DNA of 64,000 nt from Pseudomonadota bacterium (lineage in GTDB: Bacteria > Pseudomonadota > Gammaproteobacteria > Burkholderiales > Burkholderiaceae_B). Made by a program: the position numbers and the translations under genes. The stretch is from NCBI GenBank assembly GCA_023387815.1, contig JAEWHK010000032.1, positions 4,175-68,174 of the forward strand. Reading direction: 5' to 3'. Of the stretch, positions 17,087 to 24,730 are shown one piece after another. The notes under the pieces are model-generated. The model was not told the DNA's origin. It did no database searches and saw only the letters and a program-made list of their open reading frames with translations. The stretch's first letter is position 1, and the number at the start of each line of letters is the position of its first letter.

Positions 17087-17524
17087 ATGAAAATCAAAAC
17101 CATGCTGGCAGGTGTGACTGGCTGTCTTCTTGCCTTTTCCGCGCAGTCTGCGCTGGCAAAAATTCCAGTCTACGTCTTTGGCAATACGCCAAATGATCCT
17201 ATTGGAACCTATATCACTGCCCAGATCCGCAACCAGATTTCCACATCACCCACGCTCATGCTGGTCAACGATATGAATCAGGCGGTGGCCCGCGTCAACC
17301 TGCAGGGTGCCGATCCTACGCGAGAAGGCCGATTCACCGCCCTGGCGGAGAACATTGATATTGTCAACGCAGCCTCGCCGATCAATCCATGGCTCAACAT
17401 TCAGCAGCATATTCGTATTTGCCTGTCTGAATCCAGCGGCAACTGCGCCTCAACCATCGTTAATGACCTGACGACGGTGGCACAGCAATACGGACCTGCC
17501 CTGCAACAGAAACTGGGTCGATAA
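17087..17524 (+). CDS. Secreted hypothetical protein
   Basis: A 145-residue protein with a clear signal peptide: basic MKIK, hydrophobic core, and a cleavage site after SALA at about residue 24. The mature part is about 120 residues, with two cysteines near the C-terminus (IRICLSESSGNCAST) that could form a disulfide in the periplasm. No family is recognised. It has its own -10 element and ribosome-binding site and ends 21 bases before thiO, so it may be cotranscribed with the thiazole genes, but nothing in it suggests a role in thiamine metabolism. Confidence 0.75.
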   Translation: MKIKTMLAGVTGCLLAFSAQSALAKIPVYVFGNTPNDPIGTYITAQIRNQISTSPTLMLVNDMNQAVARVNLQGADPTREGRFTALAENIDIVNAASPINPWLNIQQHIRICLSESSGNCASTIVNDLTTVAQQYGPALQQKLGR

Positions 17525-17545
17525 GCTGTCACATCACGTATCACC

Positions 17546-18619
17546 ATGAATATAGGTATTGCCGGCGCCGGGCTGCTGGGGCGCTTACTCGCAGTCGTTC
17601 TTTCCCGTCAGGGTCATCAGGTTACCGTCTTTGATGCAGCGGCATCGGTACAGACGCGCGCGGCTGCCGGATGGACTGCCGCAGGCATGCTCAGTCCCAT
17701 TGCCGAACTGGAAAGCGGCGATGCCGAGGTCTTCGATATGGGAGTTCGGTCCATCGAACTCTGGTCCGCACTGGTTCCGCAGTTAAGCCAGCCGGTTGAG
17801 TTCCATGTGCGCGGCAGTTTGCTGGTTGCACACCGCGGAGATGAAGGTGCGGCCGCCAGACTGGTTTCCCTGCTTGACGCCAAGGCTCCCGCACACGCCA
17901 GGCCGCAATCCCTGTCGCGCGAGCAGTTGCAAACGCTGGAGCCCTCCATTCAGGGGCCTGGCCACGCCTGGATGCTGGAGGGTGAAGGCCAGATCCACAC
18001 CGTGCAGGCCATGCGGGCACTGGCTGAATCTGCCAACGGCGCGATCTGGCATTGGGGCACACCCGTTATTTCACTGAAACCCGGCCAGCTGCAGACAGCA
18101 GACGGCGTGCACCAATTTGACTGGGTTTTTGATGTTCGCGGCACCGGTGCGCGCGAGCGTCCGCACGCAAACAGTCATCAACTGAACTGCCGCAATGTGC
18201 GCGGAGTACGTGGCGAGATTTTCTGGCTGCAATCCAGCGGACTGTCGCTCAGTCGTCCCGTGCGCCTTCTGCATCCCCGTTATCGCGTGTATATCGTTCC
18301 TCGAACGCCGGATACGGTCGTCGTTGGCGCAAGCGAAATCGAGAGCGAGGATCGCTCGCCCGTCTCACTGCGCAGTACTGTGGAACTGCTGACAGCAGCG
18401 CACAGCGTTCTGCCCGAACTGGCCGAGGCACGCATTATTCACACTGAGGTCAACCTGCGCCCCGCCCTGCTGGATAATCTGCCTCGCATCGAAAATGAAA
18501 CGGGACTGACCAGGATTAACGGATTGTTCCGGCACGGCTGGCTGATTGCGCCCGCCATCGTGGAAAAGGCCCTACAATCAGTATTTGAGCCCGATTTCAG
18601 TCTGATCAAAGCGGCATGA
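17546..18619 (+). CDS. thiO: ThiO-type FAD-dependent glycine oxidase
   Basis: A 357-residue DAO-family flavoprotein. The FAD-binding Rossmann motif GIAGAGLLGRLLAVVLSRQG is at residues 4-23, followed by AAGWTAAGMLSPIAELESGD at about 40-59. In aerobic bacteria ThiO oxidises glycine to dehydroglycine, the imine used by ThiG to build the thiazole ring. The overlap with thiS (ATGA) and the following thiG fix the assignment. The C-terminal part has GLFRHGWLIAPAIVEKAL, the usual end of the FAD fold. Confidence 0.9.
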   Translation: MNIGIAGAGLLGRLLAVVLSRQGHQVTVFDAAASVQTRAAAGWTAAGMLSPIAELESGDAEVFDMGVRSIELWSALVPQLSQPVEFHVRGSLLVAHRGDEGAAARLVSLLDAKAPAHARPQSLSREQLQTLEPSIQGPGHAWMLEGEGQIHTVQAMRALAESANGAIWHWGTPVISLKPGQLQTADGVHQFDWVFDVRGTGARERPHANSHQLNCRNVRGVRGEIFWLQSSGLSLSRPVRLLHPRYRVYIVPRTPDTVVVGASEIESEDRSPVSLRSTVELLTAAHSVLPELAEARIIHTEVNLRPALLDNLPRIENETGLTRINGLFRHGWLIAPAIVEKALQSVFEPDFSLIKAA

Positions 18620-18843
18620 GTACTTTACATATCATCGTCAACGGCAACCCGCAGAGCGTCCCGGAAGGCAGCACGCTGGCAGATCTGGTTGCGCAATTGC
18701 AGACCGAAGCCGGTCAGGACCAGGATCCTGGTGCACTGGCCACGGCCGTCAATGAAGTGTTTGTTCCTCGTCTGAAACGTGAAGGCACCCTCCTGTCTGA
18801 AGGAGATCAGGTGTTCACTTTCAGTCCCATTACCGGCGGCTGA
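18616..18843 (+). CDS. thiS: Sulfur carrier protein ThiS
   Basis: A 75-residue ubiquitin-fold protein ending in the required Gly-Gly (FSPITGG), which is adenylated and converted to a thiocarboxylate to donate sulfur to the thiazole. It opens [20 protein letters not shown], and VNEVFVPR is the conserved central strand. The start overlaps the thiO stop by four bases and thiG begins 19 bases after its stop. It is slightly longer than E. coli ThiS (66 residues) because of an insertion [11 protein letters not shown]. Confidence 0.93.
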   Translation: MSTLHIIVNGNPQSVPEGSTLADLVAQLQTEAGQDQDPGALATAVNEVFVPRLKREGTLLSEGDQVFTFSPITGG

Positions 18844-18862
18844 TGCCGCCAGCAGCAAAACC

Positions 18863-19663
18863 ATGAAACCATTTGCCATTGCCGATACCTTGCTGGAAAG
18901 CCGTTTTTTTCTTGGCACAGCGGGTTACCCGTCTCCCAAGGTTCTGCAGGATGCCATCGCCGCTTCCGGTGCCGCCGTGGTTACAGTGGGCCTGAAGCGA
19001 CAGCTCGCGCCGTCGGCCTCCGGTGGAGCCGGCGCGCCGCTGGATAATTCTTTTTTCCAGATGCTCAAGGATTCGGGACTGCATTTACTGCCGAACACCG
19101 CCGGCTGCAAAACCGGTCGCGAAGCAATCACCCTGGCGCAAATGGCACGCGAAGTCTTCGGCACCCACTGGATCAAGCTGGAAGTGATTGGCGATGACTA
19201 CACCTTGCAGCCTGACCCGATAGAACTGATTCGTGCCAGTGAAGAACTGGTGAAGGATGGCTTTGAAGTCTTCCCGTATTGCACCGACGATCTGGTCACC
19301 TGCCGACGTCTTCTGGATGTCGGCTGCAGACTGTTGATGCCCTGGGGTGCCCCTATCGGCTCCGGGCAGGGATTGACCAATCCCCATGCACTGCGCACGC
19401 TACGCGCCCGCCTGCCGGATGTCCCGCTGATTGTGGATGCAGGCATTGGTTCACCCATGGATGCCGTACAGGCCATGCAGATGGGCTATGACGCCGTGCT
19501 GCTCAATTCGGCTGTTTCTCAGGCACACGATCCGGTAAAAATGGCTGGCGCGTTCAAACTGGCCATTGAAGCAGGTCGCATGGGATTCGAAGCCGGCATC
19601 ATGGCGCGACAGGATATGGCTGTTCCCTCAACGCAAGTTACTGGCAGACCTTTTCTGCTGTAG
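18863..19663 (+). CDS. thiG: Thiazole synthase ThiG
   Basis: A 266-residue TIM-barrel enzyme that joins deoxyxylulose phosphate, dehydroglycine and ThiS-thiocarboxylate sulfur. Family features include [13 protein letters not shown] (about residues 12-24), the segment [15 protein letters not shown] with the conserved [16 protein letters not shown] whose Lys forms the imine with the sugar phosphate, and [20 protein letters not shown] near the C-terminus. The frame is open upstream into thiS, but the ATG at 18863 gives the proper N-terminus. No thiE, thiC or thiD gene follows; the next gene converges after seven bases. Confidence 0.95.
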   Translation: MKPFAIADTLLESRFFLGTAGYPSPKVLQDAIAASGAAVVTVGLKRQLAPSASGGAGAPLDNSFFQMLKDSGLHLLPNTAGCKTGREAITLAQMAREVFGTHWIKLEVIGDDYTLQPDPIELIRASEELVKDGFEVFPYCTDDLVTCRRLLDVGCRLLMPWGAPIGSGQGLTNPHALRTLRARLPDVPLIVDAGIGSPMDAVQAMQMGYDAVLLNSAVSQAHDPVKMAGAFKLAIEAGRMGFEAGIMARQDMAVPSTQVTGRPFLL

Positions 19664-19670
19664 ATTGCTT

Positions 19671-20000
19671 CTACAGCACCAGTAAAGACAGACCGTAAGC
19701 GGCCATACCGGCCAATACCGCATACCCCGCGTTGCTTGTCATTTTCACGCAGAGTCCCGCAGCAATCAGACCCACAAGGTACGCCAGCACGGGACCTGCG
19801 CTCACTGTGGTGTGCAGGTCCGAATACACCACGACAACGGTCATGGCAACCAATAGTGCGGGTCCAAGTATCACAAAGCGACCCGTACCCAATCGACCAA
19901 AAATATTGGATTTGCGCATCAGAAGAAACGGCAGCGCGCGGCTCAGCCACGTGACCAATGCCATCACCAGAATCGCCAGCGCAAATTCAATGTGTCCCAT
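19671..20000 (-). CDS. azlD: AzlD-family branched-chain amino acid exporter small subunit
   Basis: A 109-residue membrane protein with four hydrophobic segments. LVTWLSRALPFLLMRKSN at about residues 17-34 is the AzlD signature region. It overlaps the upstream azlC gene by 14 bases and forms the small partner of the AzlCD branched-chain amino acid efflux pair. It converges with thiG, with only seven bases between stops and no visible terminator. Confidence 0.88.
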   Translation of the reverse strand: MGHIEFALAILVMALVTWLSRALPFLLMRKSNIFGRLGTGRFVILGPALLVAMTVVVVYSDLHTTVSAGPVLAYLVGLIAAGLCVKMTSNAGYAVLAGMAAYGLSLLVL

Positions 20001-20712
20001 GTTCGCCCCCCTGTGTGTGTGCGGCGGGAGAATCAGGGCGCTGCCGCGGCACGTAGCACAGCCATGCGCTTAACGTACCGGCGAGAATGGCCGCTGTCGG
20101 GCCCATGTAGATCACGCAGACCAGTGTCACCAGAGCGGAAATGAACAAAGCGAGCAGCATGGGACGCTTCACGCTGAGGAGCGCCAGCGCAAAAAACAGC
20201 GCGACCAGGGCGAAGCGCAGGGTCTGGTCGACCTGAGGAAATTGTGCGGCCAGACCGGAGCCTGCCAGAAGGCCGATAATGGTTCCGCCAATCCATGACA
20301 GCCAGGCCGTCAGCCCCAGGCCCATATACCAGCCGTAACGCGCCTGTGCGGGTTGTTGACCCATGGCATGAAAGGCTGTTGCAAAGACTTCGTCGGTGAG
20401 TAGAAACGCGGCCTGCAGTCGCAAGACGTCGGGCAGCCACTTTCCAATGAGTGGGCCATAGAGCAGATGACGGGCATTCAACAATGAAACCATAGCCACG
20501 ATTCCGGTCAGCGGCGTGCCCAGTTTGATGGCGGCGAGAATGAAAAACTGTGCCGCACCCGCATACACAAAAACCGAGATGAGCAGGGTCTCCCAAAATG
20601 ACAGCCCTACCCCTCTTGCTGCGATGCCGTAGGCCATGGCCACGGGAACATAGCCCAGCAAGACGGGAAGCCCTGCCTTCACCCCTCGCAACCCGTTAAC
20701 TGACACCGACAT
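19987..20712 (-). CDS. azlC: AzlC-family branched-chain amino acid exporter large subunit
   Basis: A 241-residue integral membrane protein. Motifs PVLLGYVPVAMAYGIAARGV (about residues 16-35), FVYAGAAQFFILAA and LLNARHLLYGP are characteristic of AzlC. Together with AzlD it exports branched-chain amino acids. The upstream region (20713-20856) is the likely promoter area and holds no gene I can support. Confidence 0.9.
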   Translation of the reverse strand: MSVSVNGLRGVKAGLPVLLGYVPVAMAYGIAARGVGLSFWETLLISVFVYAGAAQFFILAAIKLGTPLTGIVAMVSLLNARHLLYGPLIGKWLPDVLRLQAAFLLTDEVFATAFHAMGQQPAQARYGWYMGLGLTAWLSWIGGTIIGLLAGSGLAAQFPQVDQTLRFALVALFFALALLSVKRPMLLALFISALVTLVCVIYMGPTAAILAGTLSAWLCYVPRQRPDSPAAHTQGGEHGTH

Positions 20713-20856
20713 GCTAAAGAAACCTCCACTGAACAGGAAGGTATTACATCATAAGCAGACGGATCAATCCAGTGTTCAGACTATGGTGCCTGAGAAGGAC
20801 TGTGGTTCGTCGTGTGTCGCGTTCGTTACGTCTGCAGCACCAGCACGGCAAGCCGT

Positions 20857-20917
20857 ATAGTCGCCTCGCCCCGGCGGCATACGCCTTATTGCCGGGGCGA
20901 CATGAACCGGCGACTAT
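20857..20917. repeat. Nested inverted repeat at the 3' end of the haem uptake operon
   Basis: Two 9-bp arms lie side by side on the left: outer ATAGTCGCC at 20857-20865 and inner TCGCCCCGG at 20866-20874. They pair with inner CCGGGGCGA at 20892-20900 and outer GGCGACTAT at 20909-20917, the right arms being separated by eight bases. The outer right arm includes the hmuV stop codon. There is no T-tract after the hairpin on the operon strand, so it is not a classical intrinsic terminator. It may protect the 3' end of the mRNA. Confidence 0.7.
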
Positions 20918-21729
20918 TCCCACACAACCAGCAGCTTGCCATCCTGTATTGGATGCGCCATTGTCTGGCTGTGAATTCCGTAAGTGGCGTAAAGATTGTC
21001 GCGGGTCAGCACCTGTTCGGGTACATCGCAAATGACCAGCGCTCCATCAGCCAGCAGTGCGATCCGGTCGCAATACTGGGCAGCCAGGTTGATGTCGTGC
21101 ACAATGACCAGAACACCCATGTGTTCCTTATGGGCCAGCTGACACACGATTCTGAAAAACTCATGCTGATGTTTTGGATCCAGTGCCGAGGTGGGTTCGT
21201 CCATGAGCAAATAACGCGTTTCGTCGGCGTTACGACCTGCCAGCAACTGCACCAGCACCCGTGCAAACTGCACCCGCTGTTTTTCCCCACCCGACAAAGT
21301 CATCCACGCACGATCCAGCAAGGACGCAACGCCGGCCGTTTCGGCGGCAAGCCGCAGCAGCCTTTCGGCTTCATCAGGTGCCATTTCGGGAAACGGATAC
21401 AGTCCCATCTGTATGATCTCTTCCACGCCCAGATCGAAGGTCAGTCCGCTGCTTTGTGGCAAGACTGCCCGCTGACGCGCCTGTTCCCGGGCCGTTTGCG
21501 TTGAGGCCTCGTGCCCGTTGATGTAGATCACACCCTTGTCCTGCGATCCCGCGTCCTGACTTTCCTGGGCAAGAATGGAAAGCAAGGTGGACTTGCCTGC
21601 ACCATTGGCGCCCAGCAGCGCAAGAACTTCGCCGCGTCGGATATCAATGGAAATATCCTGCAGGACCTGTCGACTTCCGCGCGTCGCGCAAATGCCCTCT
21701 CCGCGCATGCACTGTTGCATCGCGTTCAT
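20914..21729 (-). CDS. hmuV: Haem ABC transporter ATPase
   Basis: A 271-residue ABC ATPase. Walker A GANGAGKSTLLSIL is at about residues 41-54, the signature LSGGEKQRVQFARVL at about 145-159, and Walker B YLLMDEPTSALDP just after. With the HmuU permease it drives haem import across the inner membrane. The start is the ATG at 21729, which overlaps the hmuU stop as ATGA; the frame stays open upstream inside hmuU but is a shadow there. It is the last gene of the hmuRSTUV operon. Confidence 0.93.
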   Translation of the reverse strand: MNAMQQCMRGEGICATRGSRQVLQDISIDIRRGEVLALLGANGAGKSTLLSILAQESQDAGSQDKGVIYINGHEASTQTAREQARQRAVLPQSSGLTFDLGVEEIIQMGLYPFPEMAPDEAERLLRLAAETAGVASLLDRAWMTLSGGEKQRVQFARVLVQLLAGRNADETRYLLMDEPTSALDPKHQHEFFRIVCQLAHKEHMGVLVIVHDINLAAQYCDRIALLADGALVICDVPEQVLTRDNLYATYGIHSQTMAHPIQDGKLLVVWE

Positions 21730-22736
21730 CGCATATTCCTTTTCACCAGCAACCACAGAAAAAACGGTCCCCCGATCAGGCTGGTAACCAGTCCGATGGG
21801 CAACTCTGCGGGAATGACCACCACGCGCGCAAGCCAGTCTGCGAGCACCAATGCGAGTGCCCCGCCCGCCAGAGAGGCAGGCAGCAAATGTCTGTGATTG
21901 GCGCCCATAATCATGCGCAGGCAATGCGGAACAACCAGTCCGACAAAACCGATACCACCAGTGACTGCGACCAGCGGACCCACCAGTAACGCAATGCCCA
22001 CAATCAGGCGGCGACGCAGGTTCTTCATGGAAAAGCCCAGGTGCGAAACCTCGCGCTCGCCCAGCAGCAAGGCATTCAGCGCCCGCCATTCCCGACAAAG
22101 CAGAAGACCGATCACCAGGACCCACGGGCCAAGCGCCGCAATGGTTCTCCAGTTGGCCGCGGCCAGACTGCCCATCCCCCAGAACGTCAGATCGCGCAAC
22201 TGGGTCTCGGTAGCGATATAGGTGAGCAGCCCGATCAGGCTGCCGGAGATGGCATTGATGGCAATCCCTGCCAGAAGCAGACCTGCTACGCCCGCATAGC
22301 GCCGGCCAACCAGATAGGCCAGCCAGGTGCTGAGCAGGCTGCCGCAAAACGCTGAGGTTGAGATGACCCAGAAGCCGGCGCCCGTCAATACAATGGCCGC
22401 CACCGCTCCCAGCGCCGCACCGGCCGATACACCGATCAGGCCGGGCTCAGCCAGTGGATTGCGAAAAAGGGCCTGCATTACCACACCTGACAGCGCGAGT
22501 GCGGCCCCCGTGATGATGCCGAATACAACCCGAGGCAGACGGATGTCGAAGAACACCTGGCGCAACAGCTGCGTTTCGTCGCCCTGCCCGCCTGAAACAA
22601 CGGGCCACCACTGCTGTACAGGAATGACCACAGCGCCGCTGACGCTGCCCAGAATGATCGCTGCCACCAGTACCAGTAGCAGTACAACAAAGGATTTCCT
22701 GACTCTGCCCTGTCCTGGCGCAGCGTTAATTTGCAT
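21726..22736 (-). CDS. hmuU: Haem ABC transporter permease
   Basis: A 336-residue FecCD-family permease with about nine to ten hydrophobic segments. It contains RLPRVVFGIITGAALALSGV (about residues 49-68) and the cytoplasmic loop GFVGLVVPHCLRMIMGANHR (about 267-286) that contacts the ATPase. Two copies form the channel for haem. It overlaps hmuT by 11 bases upstream and hmuV by 4 bases downstream. Confidence 0.94.
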   Translation of the reverse strand: MQINAAPGQGRVRKSFVVLLLVLVAAIILGSVSGAVVIPVQQWWPVVSGGQGDETQLLRQVFFDIRLPRVVFGIITGAALALSGVVMQALFRNPLAEPGLIGVSAGAALGAVAAIVLTGAGFWVISTSAFCGSLLSTWLAYLVGRRYAGVAGLLLAGIAINAISGSLIGLLTYIATETQLRDLTFWGMGSLAAANWRTIAALGPWVLVIGLLLCREWRALNALLLGEREVSHLGFSMKNLRRRLIVGIALLVGPLVAVTGGIGFVGLVVPHCLRMIMGANHRHLLPASLAGGALALVLADWLARVVVIPAELPIGLVTSLIGGPFFLWLLVKRNMR

Positions 22737-23574
22737 GGCCCGCAGCTGCCTTCAATTGAGAAATGGCGGTGCCTACGCGTGGCCCCATACCCAGCGCCAG
22801 CAGGTCATCCATCACCACGATCCGATTGTTTTTCACAGCGGGCGTGAAGGCAATGGCAGGATCAGCCTTGAATTTATCAATGCCACCAGCGGCTTCCAGT
22901 GAGCCTTTGGTCACAATGATCATGTCGGGCTTCAGTGCCAACAGACTTTCCGCTGATACAGGCTTGTAGCCTCGTTGCGACTTGAGCACATTTTCCAGTC
23001 CGGCCATCTCCATAATGGCACTGGCGGTGGTATCGCCGCCTGCCATCAGTTTGGAACCGGTACGATTCAGGATCAGCACGGTGCGCAGATTATCGCCCGG
23101 CAGATCCTGAGCCTGCTTCACTTTGGCACGTACGTCTTCCGCCAGTGCCTCACCTTTCTCGGGCACGTTCAATGCTTTGGCAATCTGCGAAATTCGCTCG
23201 TAGAGCGAATCGAGGTCGGGCTTATCAGACACCGTAACCACATTGACACCCACTGAGCGCACCTTTTCGATCGCTGCTTCTGGGCCGGCATTTTCGGATG
23301 CGATGACCAGATCCGGCTTCAGCGACAGCACGCCTTCTGCAGGAACCGCACGGTAGTAACCAACACGCGGCAGTTTAGTCGCCTCCGGAGGATACAGACT
23401 GGACTGATCATCAGCGACCAGCTTGTCCTGCATACCCAGGTCGTAAATGATTTCCGTGACCGTTCCGCCCAAAGACACGATACGCTGCGCTTCTGCGGCC
23501 ATACTTGAACCGCCGCAGAACAGGCCTGCGGCAGCCAGCGCTGCCAGGGAACGGGTAATAAGCGCTTTTTTCAT
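22726..23574 (-). CDS. hmuT: Periplasmic haem-binding protein
   Basis: A 282-residue substrate-binding protein with a signal peptide (MKKALITRSLAALAAAGLFC and on to a cleavage site near MAAEAQ). The mature part opens RIVSLGGTVTEIIYDLG, typical of HmuT/BhuT, and has VGYYRAVPAEGVLSLKPDLV. It hands haem from the receptor to HmuUV. The start is the ATG at 23574 preceded by a purine-rich GGAAAA; the frame is open for 60 codons upstream but that stretch overlaps hmuS. Confidence 0.93.
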   Translation of the reverse strand: MKKALITRSLAALAAAGLFCGGSSMAAEAQRIVSLGGTVTEIIYDLGMQDKLVADDQSSLYPPEATKLPRVGYYRAVPAEGVLSLKPDLVIASENAGPEAAIEKVRSVGVNVVTVSDKPDLDSLYERISQIAKALNVPEKGEALAEDVRAKVKQAQDLPGDNLRTVLILNRTGSKLMAGGDTTASAIMEMAGLENVLKSQRGYKPVSAESLLALKPDMIIVTKGSLEAAGGIDKFKADPAIAFTPAVKNNRIVVMDDLLALGMGPRVGTAISQLKAAAGHAN

Positions 23575-23608
23575 CAATGTTTTCCGTCTGATTGCCTGCA
23601 TCTTCCAG

Positions 23609-24646
23609 TTACGCTGCCAGAGGCTGTTTGCACAGTGACTCAAGCAGTTCACGCCATTCCTTGATTTCCGGATTGCCAGGCTTGCGTGCACCAAAGAACT
23701 GAACGATCTGTTCGCCGCTTTCAGAAAAGCCTTCCAGAGACGTGACCCAGCCATCGTCTGTTGGTTTGTTCACGATCCAGGTACTGTGGATTGCCGTGGT
23801 GTCCAGATGCAGATTGAATTTGGGGTCCAGAATGTTGAACCACGGACCGGTACGCACCAATTTTTTGATCGGGCCGGAATGAATCTGAATAATGCCCTTG
23901 TTGCCTACGAAGCACATGATATCCAGATCGATTTCGGCAGCCTGCTGCAGCATGTTCTCAATCGCGTCGTTCTCAACGCGCTGTGCCAGATCTTCTCCGG
24001 CGCTTTCCAGCACCTTCAGACGTGGCAGATTCCATTTTTTCAGCAGACCGGCAAAATCATGCGTGTCTGTCATGCCAAGCCAGTCTTCGCGCAGAGATTC
24101 AGGGGCTTCTGTTGCATACGCTTTAGGTGCGGCAGGCGTGGTATCGACGGGTTCCGCTTCCTGATTCTGTGCACGGAATTTTTCTACCAGCGCATCGTAC
24201 GCGGCCATATCGGAATTTTCTGTACAGTAGACTTTATGCAGCGCCATGCCAGCACGATCGAAAAACTGAATGCTCTTGCGGCCATTCTGTGTCACTGCCC
24301 AGGTGTATTTCCAGCTGGAAAAGAACACGCGCAAATCAATATCAGCGCCCAGAACGAGACCAACGGGACCATTACCCACTTTGACCGATTCGTAGCGACC
24401 ATGACGTTCATGCACACACCATTCGTTGCGGGTCAGAAGCATCACTTCCCCCAGTGTCTGCAAATCCTTGAAGATGGTCTGTGCAGTGCCTTCAAGCAGG
24501 ATGGCCTGAATATCGCCACATTGTGCGGCTACCAGTTCCATTTCACTTACACCGAGTTTTTCCGCTGCATTGCGAACGCGAAGTTTTGGTTCTTCCTGCA
24601 CCAATGCATCGTATCGGGCTTTAAGGTTGCTGTTTTTTTCGGTCAT
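23609..24646 (-). CDS. hmuS: Haem-degrading/haem-trafficking factor HmuS
   Basis: A 345-residue cytoplasmic protein of the HemS/ChuS/BhuS family, which binds imported haem and may degrade or deliver it. The two-repeat structure is visible. The first repeat has GEVMLLTRNEWCVHERHGRY (about residues 66-85) and FFDRAGMALHKVYCTEN. The second has GNKGIIQIHSGPIKKLVRTG and NLHLDTTAIHSTWIVNKPT. The ATG at 24646 gives the family N-terminus (MTEKNSNLKARYDALVQEEP). It lies between the receptor and hmuT, as in Bordetella. Confidence 0.93.
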   Translation of the reverse strand: MTEKNSNLKARYDALVQEEPKLRVRNAAEKLGVSEMELVAAQCGDIQAILLEGTAQTIFKDLQTLGEVMLLTRNEWCVHERHGRYESVKVGNGPVGLVLGADIDLRVFFSSWKYTWAVTQNGRKSIQFFDRAGMALHKVYCTENSDMAAYDALVEKFRAQNQEAEPVDTTPAAPKAYATEAPESLREDWLGMTDTHDFAGLLKKWNLPRLKVLESAGEDLAQRVENDAIENMLQQAAEIDLDIMCFVGNKGIIQIHSGPIKKLVRTGPWFNILDPKFNLHLDTTAIHSTWIVNKPTDDGWVTSLEGFSESGEQIVQFFGARKPGNPEIKEWRELLESLCKQPLAA

Positions 24647-24730
24647 GGGTCTAACTCTCGTATAGGTTTTTAAAATGATTTCAACCGGGCAGTCGTGCGA
24701 CAGCCCGGTTGCGTTCAAATTCCTGATCGA

